This document shows, piece by piece, positions 1-5,725 of a stretch of DNA of 6,165 bases (within the stretch, counting starts at the first letter, position 1; the number at the start of each line of letters is the position of its first letter). The DNA lies in contig JAMORM010000093.1 in the NCBI GenBank assembly GCA_027063585.1, positions 1 through 6,165 on the forward strand. The letters are read 5' to 3'. A program made the position numbers and the translations under genes. Under the pieces are notes generated by a model. The model saw nothing but the letters and a program-made list of their open reading frames with translations, made no database searches and was not told the origin of the DNA. Source of the stretch: Sulfurimonas sp. GTDB lineage: Bacteria; Campylobacterota; Campylobacteria; Campylobacterales; Sulfurimonadaceae.

Positions 1-1
1 T

Positions 2-940
2 CACACAAAAGAGAATATTAGAATGTTTATAAACAAAGATGCTTCTCTTTTAACTATAACAACAACAAAGAAAAATCTAGAGAAGGTAGAGAAATATCTT
101 TCTATTTTACTTGCAAAAATGCATAAACAGGTTGCTATTGAAGCAAAAATAGTTGAACTGACATATGACGACAGCTCCTCAACAGGTATTAACTGGAGTC
201 AGCTCGATATTTCCTTAAGTGGTAAGATAAGCAACAATCCTGGTACTACCGATGCAACACTTTTAGATAGACCATCATACAATTTGGCTTACAGTTTCTC
301 AACAGAAAAATTTTTAAAATATTTAAAAACGTATGGAGATGTCAAAGTTCTTTCTAATCCTAAAATTGTTACCATGAATAATCAGCCGGCTGTTATCAAT
401 GTCGGAAAACAACTCTCTTATAAATTTCAAACAGGTTCTGTGACAACAACAGGGGGAACTGCAGCAGGAACAAACACTTTTTCTGTTGGGTCAACGTTTG
501 TAGGTGTAACTCTGTATGTTATTCCTGAAGTAAGTGAGAATAACGAAATAATTATGAAGATCAATCCTGTAGTCAGTAAGCTTGTAGATAGTAGTTCGGG
601 GGCAGGGATAGCTTCAAGCGGTACACGAGAATTGCCGCCTGATACTAAAATAAAACAGATGACCTCTATTGTACATATTAAAAATGATGAAAAAATTGTC
701 ATTGGAGGACTTGTTAGTGTTTCTAAAGGGGGAACATCGGTAAAAGTGCCTATATTAGGAGATATTCCAATTGTAGGTTTACTATTTAACTATAAAGAGA
801 AAATAAAACAAAAAACAGAAATGTTTATTATTATCCAACCGCATGTTGTAACCAATAAGGCAATGCCTACACTAAAAGATATTGATTTAAAAGATTCTTT
901 TTTTCAATCTTCGTTTGATAAAAATATAACAATAAATTAG
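2..940 (+). CDS. mshL: Secretin, C-terminal part (MshL/PilQ/GspD family), 5' partial
   Basis: Outer-membrane secretin that forms the multimeric channel through which a pilus or pseudopilus passes. The reading frame is open to the left edge (His-Thr-Lys-Glu-Asn-Ile-Arg before the first Met at 23), so the gene begins outside the window and the Met at 23 is internal. Counting from that Met, residues 1-31 look like the end of an N1-type ring domain and residues 36-48 (VAIEAKIVEL region) start the secretin core. VLSNPKIVTMNNQPAVINVG (109-128) and GVTLYVIPEV (161-170) are typical secretin strands. A Gly/Thr/Ser-rich segment (136-160) between them fits the gate loop. VPILGDIPIVGLLF (242-255) and EMFIIIQPHV (266-275) form the secretin signature. 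The stop lies 9 bases before the ATPase gene. Secretin membership is certain. The MshL assignment rests on gene order, and PilQ or GspD names would be family-level alternatives. Confidence 0.93.
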   Translation, partial: HTKENIRMFINKDASLLTITTTKKNLEKVEKYLSILLAKMHKQVAIEAKIVELTYDDSSSTGINWSQLDISLSGKISNNPGTTDATLLDRPSYNLAYSFSTEKFLKYLKTYGDVKVLSNPKIVTMNNQPAVINVGKQLSYKFQTGSVTTTGGTAAGTNTFSVGSTFVGVTLYVIPEVSENNEIIMKINPVVSKLVDSSSGAGIASSGTRELPPDTKIKQMTSIVHIKNDEKIVIGGLVSVSKGGTSVKVPILGDIPIVGLLFNYKEKIKQKTEMFIIIQPHVVTNKAMPTLKDIDLKDSFFQSSFDKNITIN

Positions 941-941
941 G
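939..941 (+). promoter_or_regulatory. Weak ribosome binding site of the mshM-like gene
   Basis: AGG overlaps the secretin TAG stop, with 8 bases to the ATG at 950. The core is short and the spacer is A-rich. This suggests initiation is helped by ribosomes finishing the secretin gene. Confidence 0.45.
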
Positions 942-949
942 TTAAAAAA

Positions 950-1735
950 ATGGACTATCTAGAACTTGCACAATGTTTTGAAGAAAAAATCTCTTCTGGT
1001 TACTATCATCAAAATAGTGGAGTTGTACGTATAAAAAATCAGATAGCAAATATTATAGATAATGATACAAAACAGTTACTTTTTTTAACAGGAGAGCCGG
1101 GAGTTGGTAAAAGTGCTTTTTTAAAGTATCTAGAGAGTAAATTTTCTTATGATATTATAAAATTTGATATTCCTTTTTTAGAACCTATTGATTTTGTTAA
1201 GATTTTGATTAAAAAAACAGGTACAAAGGTCGATAATTATTCTCTTGAAGAACTGATAAAACAGGTGGTTTTTTTATATAAAAACTCAAATTATGTTGTT
1301 GTGATTGATGAAGCACAGCTGCTCTCTAATGATATGATGGAAATTATCAGAATATTAGCAGACTCAAAAGCTTTTTGGTTTATATTGGCTATGCATGAGC
1401 ATGAATCAAAAAAAATACTGCAAGAACCTCAGTTCGCATCCAGACCCCATAAGATTTTGCAACTCCAAAATATTTCTCTTGAGGAGTGCAGAGAGTATAT
1501 ATATAGCGAACTAGAGACAAAAAATGCTACAATGCTTGCAAATACAATTACCGATAAATATATAAAATATATCTATAAACTGACTCAGGGCAATATGCGT
1601 ATGTTAAAAAAACTTTTATATATATCATTTTTGCTTATTGATTATGCACAAAAAAATAATGAAGAGCGATATAAGGCTTTTAACAAATGCATCATTACTA
1701 TGGCAGCAATAGAGACAGGATTGATTAATGCATAA
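950..1735 (+). CDS. mshM: AAA+ ATPase of ExeA/MshM type
   Basis: P-loop ATPase of 261 aa, related to ExeA and MshM, cytosolic partners of secretin assembly. Visible motifs are Walker A GEPGVGKS (48-55), Walker B VVVIDEAQ (116-123), a sensor-1-like strand ending in AMHE (147-150), a possible arginine finger at R165 (FASRP), and a sensor-2-like GNMRMLKK (214-221) in the helical lid. The protein ends after the lid. It has no transmembrane segment and none of the periplasmic peptidoglycan-binding region found in full-length ExeA, so it matches the short MshM form. It follows the secretin by 9 bases and its 3' end overlaps the next gene by 8 bases. ExeA is known to help place its secretin through the cell wall. 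A similar job here is inferred from the family and the neighbours. The gene is very AT-rich (16 of 60 bases G or C in 1201-1260). Confidence 0.88.
   Translation: MDYLELAQCFEEKISSGYYHQNSGVVRIKNQIANIIDNDTKQLLFLTGEPGVGKSAFLKYLESKFSYDIIKFDIPFLEPIDFVKILIKKTGTKVDNYSLEELIKQVVFLYKNSNYVVVIDEAQLLSNDMMEIIRILADSKAFWFILAMHEHESKKILQEPQFASRPHKILQLQNISLEECREYIYSELETKNATMLANTITDKYIKYIYKLTQGNMRMLKKLLYISFLLIDYAQKNNEERYKAFNKCIITMAAIETGLINA
1717..1720 (+). promoter_or_regulatory. Ribosome binding site of the mshN-like gene
   Basis: AGGA lies inside the 3' end of the ATPase gene, 7 bases before the ATG at 1728. It supports that start, which gives an 8-base overlap (ATGCATAA) and probable translational coupling. 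Confidence 0.6.
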
Positions 1736-2672
1736 TTTTCATGATCTTGCAAAGCGATGTAAACACTATAGACTTAAAAGATTTTTTCTTTTTTTGATTA
1801 TAGGCTTTGTTCTGCTTTGTTTTGCTGCAGGATTTTTTCTTTATAGTAAGCAGCCAAAGACCCCTTCTTTATCAGTAAGTAAAGAGAAAGAAGTTGTTCA
1901 TACAGAAAAATCAAAGAGACAAAAACAATTAAAAAAACCTGTACAAAAAGCAGATAAAACTACTTTTACAAAGACAAGAAAAAGAGATGATTTGAGTAAA
2001 AAAAGTTTAGCAAGATACTCTTTACAGTTTTTGGTTGTAAAAAAAGAAAATGCTTATCGGGCAAAAAAACGTAAAAAAGTACTTGAAGCGATAGGATTTC
2101 GTAACTGTAAATTGACACCATACAGTAAATATATATATCTCTCATGCAATGCGACAGACAATAAAAAAGAGCTCAATAAGTATATAGATCTGGCAAAAAG
2201 AAAAAAGATAGATTTTTTTGTAGATGTACACCATTACACTAAAAAAGAGACAAAAACAAAGCAAAGAACAAAGCAAAAAGCAGAAAAAAAACAAGCTATT
2301 AAAAAAAGTAGACAAGCGTCCATTGCAAAGGAAGTTCCAAAAATAAAAAAAGCCCCAGAACCAATGTTACAGGTTCAAAATATAAATTTGAAGCAGTTGG
2401 AGCAGAGTTTTTCCAAGACTCCTAGTTACAATACAGCTCTTTTGTTAGCACGCAATTATTATACAGACAAAGCGTACAAAAAGGCTATTTATTGGGCAAA
2501 AAAGGCAAGCGAGTTTAATAAAGAGAGTGCAGATTCATGGCTTATTTATGCAAAGTCTCTTTATGCACTTGGACGAAAGAAGCAGGCAAAACAGTTGTTG
2601 CACATTTATTTGCAGTATGAATATTCAGATGAAGTAAAAAGCCTGCTCAATCAATGGGAGAATGCACAATGA
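1728..2672 (+). CDS. mshN: Single-pass membrane TPR protein with SPOR-like segment (MshN-like)
   Basis: Inner-membrane protein of 314 aa. Residues 1-18 are basic and cytosolic, and one hydrophobic helix follows at about 19-39, so the rest should be periplasmic. A Lys-rich linker runs to about residue 96. Residues 97-167 read as strand-helix-strand-strand-helix-strand (YSLQFLVV, a helix with ENAY, NCKLTP, KYIYLSC, a helix with ELNKYIDLAK, then FFVDV). That order resembles a SPOR/RNP-like fold. A second Lys/Gln-rich linker (171-210) leads to two tetratricopeptide repeats at about 232-266 and 267-300. MshN of Vibrio is also a membrane-anchored TPR protein in the same operon position, so the name rests on architecture and synteny and not on clear residue identity. 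The start is supported by AGGA 7 bases upstream. Its stop overlaps the next start in ATGA. A periplasmic scaffold joining platform and secretin is plausible but inferred. Confidence 0.75.
   Translation: MHNFHDLAKRCKHYRLKRFFLFLIIGFVLLCFAAGFFLYSKQPKTPSLSVSKEKEVVHTEKSKRQKQLKKPVQKADKTTFTKTRKRDDLSKKSLARYSLQFLVVKKENAYRAKKRKKVLEAIGFRNCKLTPYSKYIYLSCNATDNKKELNKYIDLAKRKKIDFFVDVHHYTKKETKTKQRTKQKAEKKQAIKKSRQASIAKEVPKIKKAPEPMLQVQNINLKQLEQSFSKTPSYNTALLLARNYYTDKAYKKAIYWAKKASEFNKESADSWLIYAKSLYALGRKKQAKQLLHIYLQYEYSDEVKSLLNQWENAQ
2255..2278 (+). repeat. Two-unit 12-bp tandem repeat in the Lys-rich linker
   Basis: AACAAAGCAAAG is followed directly by AACAAAGCAAAA, 11 of 12 bases identical, in frame within the second Lys/Gln-rich linker of the mshN-like gene. 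Both units encode a Thr-Lys-Gln core. An in-frame repeat like this can lengthen or shorten the linker without breaking the frame. It may be only a result of low-complexity coding. Confidence 0.5.
2656..2660 (+). promoter_or_regulatory. Ribosome binding site that fixes the mshE start at 2669
   Basis: GGGAG lies 8 bases before the ATG at 2669. That ATG overlaps the preceding TGA stop as ATGA. The upstream in-frame ATG at 2654 overlaps this site itself and has no good site of its own, so 2669 is the better start. Confidence 0.7.
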
Positions 2673-4348
2673 TAAATAAAAAAATAAGACTCGGTGACTT
2701 ACTTGTAGAAAAGGGCTACATTACGCAAGAGCAGCTTATGGCTGCACTAAAAAAGCAAAAAGAGCTTAATTTTACAAAAAAATTAGGAGAGATAATTATT
2801 GATGAAGGCTATATCTCTCAAAAAGAGCTTCTTAAAGTACTCGCAACCCAACTTAAAACACCTTTTGTGGATCTTTTTGGTGAAAAAATAGATTTTGAAA
2901 AAATTGTTAGCAAGTACCCTTTAAATCTTTTAAAAGCCGCTCATGCTATTCCTTTTAAAGAAGATGAAGATTTTATCTATATAGCCACCAGTGATCCTCT
3001 AAATTATGATGCTTTAGAAGCTTTGGAAAGAAGTATATCTATTAAGCCAATTAAAATTTCATTAGCCTATGAAGATGATATAAATGTAATATTTAAAAGA
3101 ATAGAGACATTAAAAAAGACAAAAGTATTAGTAGATGAAGTAAAAAAAGAGTTAAAGACTGAAGGTTTGAAAAAAGAGGGTGAAGATAGTGCTGTTATGC
3201 GTCTTATACGCCTGCTTATCAGTGATGCAATAACAAAAAGAGCCAGTGATATACACATAGAACCCGAAGATAATGGCAGAATGATTGTACGTTCTCGAAT
3301 AGATGGGATTTTATTTGAAAATTTTATTTTTGATATGGAAATTTATCATGCAATATCTTCACGAATAAAACTTTTGGGAAATATTGATATTTCTGAAAAA
3401 AGAGTCCCGCAGGATGGAAGATTTTCTTTGTCGTTGTTAAACCAAGTGTATGATTTTAGACTCTCAACAACACCTACAATTTTTGGCGAATCAATAGTTA
3501 TGAGAATCTTAGACAGAGAAAAAGTACTTTTAAAACTCGAAGACTTGGGTTTTGAAGATGAAAACCTTGAAGTTTTTGACAATCTTATTCACTCTCCGCA
3601 TGGTATTTTACTCATTACAGGGCCAACAGGTTCTGGTAAAACGACTACTCTTTACGCTGCACTTAATGAGATTAAAAGCATTTCAAATAAAGTTATGACG
3701 GCAGAAGATCCTGTAGAGTACAGACTGCCGCTTGTGCAGCAAATTCAAGTCAATGAAAAAACAGGGCTTACATTTGCACGTGCTATTAAATCTTTTTTAC
3801 GACAAGATCCCGATATTATCCTTATTGGGGAAATCCGTGACAGTGAAACATTGGAAGCTGCATCACAAGCAGCACTAACAGGTCACTTGGTGCTTTCAAC
3901 CTTGCACACAAATGATGCTCCAGGGGCAATACCGAGAATGGTACAAATGGGATTAAAACCCTACCTTATCGCAGATGCACTGATTGGGGTTGTAGGGCAG
4001 CGTCTTGTAAGAAAAATCTGCCCCTACTGTAAACATGAAGTAAAGATACAAAAATCTCAACTTCCAAAAGTTGAAAAATATATAAGTGCTGATACCGTTG
4101 TCTATGAAGGCAAAGGATGCTCAAAATGTGATTTTACAGGATATTTCAGTCGAACTATGATTTCAGAAGTTTTTGTTCTTGATGAGGAGATAGCAAAGCT
4201 TATATCTCAAAATGCAAATAAAATTGTTTTGGCAGAGTATGCACAAAAAGAGGGAAAATACAAGCCGATGATTTATGACGGAATGAACAAGGTGCGTAAA
4301 GGAATAACGACCGTTGAAGAAGTATTGCGTGTAACAAAGGAACATTAG
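2669..4348 (+). CDS. mshE: Pilus assembly ATPase with MshEN domain (GspE/PilB/MshE family)
   Basis: Hexameric cytosolic ATPase that drives pilin polymerisation, 559 aa from the chosen ATG; an in-frame ATG at 2654 would add five residues. Two copies of a 24-residue MshEN motif stand at 7-30 (starts RLG, ends Q) and 38-61 (starts KLG, ends Q). Paired motifs of this type bind cyclic di-GMP in Vibrio MshE. The motor core has SDIHIEP (193-199), Walker A GPTGSGKT (318-325), the Asp box AEDPVEY (345-351), Walker B DPDIILIGEIRD (380-391, with E388) and the His box TGHLVLSTLHTND (404-416). Two CxxC pairs (C451/C454 and C484/C487) form the zinc-binding element of extension ATPases; PilT-type retraction ATPases lack it. 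All catalytic elements are present. It overlaps the upstream stop by 4 bases and is followed one base later by the platform gene. GspE or PilB would be family-level alternatives; MshE fits N-domain and synteny best. Confidence 0.95.
   Translation: MINKKIRLGDLLVEKGYITQEQLMAALKKQKELNFTKKLGEIIIDEGYISQKELLKVLATQLKTPFVDLFGEKIDFEKIVSKYPLNLLKAAHAIPFKEDEDFIYIATSDPLNYDALEALERSISIKPIKISLAYEDDINVIFKRIETLKKTKVLVDEVKKELKTEGLKKEGEDSAVMRLIRLLISDAITKRASDIHIEPEDNGRMIVRSRIDGILFENFIFDMEIYHAISSRIKLLGNIDISEKRVPQDGRFSLSLLNQVYDFRLSTTPTIFGESIVMRILDREKVLLKLEDLGFEDENLEVFDNLIHSPHGILLITGPTGSGKTTTLYAALNEIKSISNKVMTAEDPVEYRLPLVQQIQVNEKTGLTFARAIKSFLRQDPDIILIGEIRDSETLEAASQAALTGHLVLSTLHTNDAPGAIPRMVQMGLKPYLIADALIGVVGQRLVRKICPYCKHEVKIQKSQLPKVEKYISADTVVYEGKGCSKCDFTGYFSRTMISEVFVLDEEIAKLISQNANKIVLAEYAQKEGKYKPMIYDGMNKVRKGITTVEEVLRVTKEH
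4336..4341 (+). promoter_or_regulatory. Ribosome binding site supporting the GTG start of the mshG-like gene
   Basis: AAAGGA sits in the last codons of the ATPase gene, 8 bases before the GTG at 4350. It supports this non-ATG start, one base after the previous stop. Confidence 0.65.
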
Positions 4349-4349
4349 T

Positions 4350-5588
4350 GTGAAGTATTTTAAAATTGAGTATAAGCTTGGTAAAAAGCGCTCTTTTATT
4401 ACTTTAGAAGCTAAAAACAAGATAGAAGCAATGGAAAAATTTTTTGAATTGCAGCTAGGTGTTTTTATTAAAGCCAAAGAAGTTTCAAAACCGCTAGAAT
4501 ACTCTTTTAAGGAACTGATGGCAAAATACAATGATCCTGTAGGAAAAAAAAAGGTTGACCAAGAACAACTCATAGCCATTTTAGATCAAATGGCCATCAT
4601 GCTTGATGCCGGACTCCCTCTTAATTACACCTTGAGTGAAGTAACAAAACACCACGGCGATAAAGCACTTAAAGCAATATTTGAAAAAGTTCTCAATGAC
4701 ATAGAGAGTGGAAAAAGTTTTTATGGTGCAGTCCTTCCTTTTCAGAAGCAATTAGGCAGTTTAACGGTAGCTATGGTTCAACTTGGTGAAGAGACCGGAC
4801 AAATTGCAGAATCGTTAACACATCTTACAGATATACTTCAAGATATTTTGGATAATAGAAAAAAATTTAAAAAAGCAACACGTTACCCTCTCATTATAGT
4901 AATGGCGATGGGAATCGCTTTTAGTGTAGTTACAATTTTTGTTATTCCGCAGTTTAAGTCTATCTTTGAGAGTACAAAAATGGAACTGCCTCTTCCAACA
5001 AGGTTTTTGCTTTGGCTGGAGCATACTTTGAGCACTTATGGTCCTTATATACTTGGAAGTGCTGTGTTATTTGCAATTGTAATCTCTTATATGTACAAAA
5101 ATAATGCAAATGTGCAGATGTTTTTAGATAAATTGATACTAAAAATTTATATTATAGGAAAAGCAACTTTTTTTGCCATGATTAGTCGTTTTGTTTATGT
5201 TTTTAGTGTGCTTGTCAAAGCAGGTATTCCGATGCTTGAGGCACTTCGTATTGCTTCGGGAATTATTGACAATGTTTATATTAAGAAAAAAATTGATAAA
5301 ATAAGTACGGCCATAGAAGAGGGGAAAAGTCTAAATCAGGGTTTTGAAGAGACCGAACTTTTTGAGAATATGGTTGTAGAGATGATAAAAGCAGGAGAGA
5401 GTGGTGGTGGTTTAGATAAAATGTTGTACAAAGTTGTAAAGATCTATAAAGATAGATTTAGCTACATTGTAGATAATATAGCTACACTTATAGAACCGTT
5501 ACTACTTGGTGCTATTGCCGGGTTTGTGCTTATGCTGGCACTTGGAATTTTCTTGCCGATGTGGAATATGGTTGATATGTCGAATTAA
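4350..5588 (+). CDS. mshG: Inner-membrane platform protein (GspF/PilC/MshG family)
   Basis: Polytopic platform of 412 aa that links the cytosolic ATPase to pilin subunits in the inner membrane. It has the usual family length and two repeated T2SSF domains at about 74-197 and 277-400. Each carries the family's glycine/glutamate motif: LGEETGQ (145-151) and AGESGGG (348-354). Predicted membrane helices are at about 179-199, 231-249 and 380-404, as in GspF and PilC. The first about 70 residues form a cytosolic N-domain, including a KKK run encoded by a nine-A tract at 4544-4552. Translation starts at GTG with AAAGGA 8 bases upstream, one base after the ATPase stop, so the two partners are probably coupled. 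The ATPase-platform pairing is standard for type IV pilus and type II secretion operons. The mshG name follows from the order. Confidence 0.94.
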   Translation: MKYFKIEYKLGKKRSFITLEAKNKIEAMEKFFELQLGVFIKAKEVSKPLEYSFKELMAKYNDPVGKKKVDQEQLIAILDQMAIMLDAGLPLNYTLSEVTKHHGDKALKAIFEKVLNDIESGKSFYGAVLPFQKQLGSLTVAMVQLGEETGQIAESLTHLTDILQDILDNRKKFKKATRYPLIIVMAMGIAFSVVTIFVIPQFKSIFESTKMELPLPTRFLLWLEHTLSTYGPYILGSAVLFAIVISYMYKNNANVQMFLDKLILKIYIIGKATFFAMISRFVYVFSVLVKAGIPMLEALRIASGIIDNVYIKKKIDKISTAIEEGKSLNQGFEETELFENMVVEMIKAGESGGGLDKMLYKVVKIYKDRFSYIVDNIATLIEPLLLGAIAGFVLMLALGIFLPMWNMVDMSN

Positions 5589-5591
5589 AAG

Positions 5592-5597
5592 AGGGAG
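5592..5597 (+). promoter_or_regulatory. Strong ribosome binding site of the 31-codon gene
   Basis: AGGGAG lies in the short gap after the platform gene, 5 bases before the ATG at 5603. It is the best Shine-Dalgarno match in the operon and the main reason for calling the tiny gene. An in-frame GTG at 5597 overlaps the site and is too close to be its start. Confidence 0.7.
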
Positions 5598-5602
5598 TGA
5601 AA

Positions 5603-5698
5603 ATGGATATAGAATCAGGAAGTATTGTTATTGCAATTTTTAGTGCACTGATACTTGGCTTTGCTTTGTGGATTATAAACAGAATGTCAAATTTATAG
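5603..5698 (+). CDS. 31-aa single-span membrane miniprotein, unknown function
   Basis: A short gene of 31 codons plus TAG, 14 bases after the platform gene and last in the operon. The protein begins MDIESG, has one hydrophobic helix at about residues 7-25 (SIVIAIFSALILGFALWII) and ends NRMSNL. An acidic N-terminus and a basic residue after the helix suggest the N-terminus faces the periplasm. I do not recognise its family. Support comes from a strong AGGGAG site 5 bases before the ATG, operon spacing, and a composition that makes a clean membrane span. In MSHA clusters of Vibrio the gene after mshG is mshF, a longer small protein. This one holds that place but is too short to call MshF. It could be a small accessory subunit of the platform or pilus. 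That role is a guess from context. Confidence 0.65.
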   Translation: MDIESGSIVIAIFSALILGFALWIINRMSNL

Positions 5699-5701
5699 AT
5701 A

Positions 5702-5725
5702 AAGAAGGCTGCGTTTAGCCCTCTT
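5702..5725. terminator. Hairpin between convergent genes, possible terminator
   Basis: AAGAAGGCT and AGCCCTCTT flank the loop GCGTTT, giving a 9-bp stem. Read on the minus strand every position pairs, with one G-U wobble. Read on the plus strand the same position is an A-C mismatch. It sits between the end of the operon and the end of the pilin gene and covers the pilin TAA stop. The minus-strand continuation is T-rich (TTCTTTATCTAT) but broken. The plus side has no T-run, so termination should be better for the pilin transcript than for the operon. Confidence 0.45.

Noticed and set aside
427..702. Minus-strand open frame of 91 codons inside the secretin gene
   Set aside because: It lies wholly opposite conserved secretin motifs and shows no recognisable domain; a shadow of the real gene.
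3067..3582. Two minus-strand open frames (3067-3258 and 3346-3582) inside the ATPase gene
   Set aside because: Both are antisense to well-conserved GspE-family sequence, with low-complexity Ser/Phe-rich translations typical of antisense to Lys/Glu-rich genes.
4163..4579. Minus-strand 138-codon open frame spanning the ATPase-platform junction
   Set aside because: It crosses two confidently identified genes on the other strand and its translation has no recognisable family features.
4815..5024. Minus-strand 69-codon open frame inside the platform gene
   Set aside because: It is antisense to the first membrane domain and its translation looks random.
5597..5599. GTG as an alternative start of the 31-codon gene
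   Set aside because: It overlaps the ribosome binding site; the ATG at 5603 has correct spacing.
2..5698. Reading the operon as a classical type II secretion system
   Set aside because: Secretin, ATPase and platform would fit, but an ExeA-type ATPase followed by a TPR protein and an MshEN-bearing ATPase in this order match MSHA better. No GspG-K pseudopilin series or GspL/M is visible, though flanking DNA could change this.
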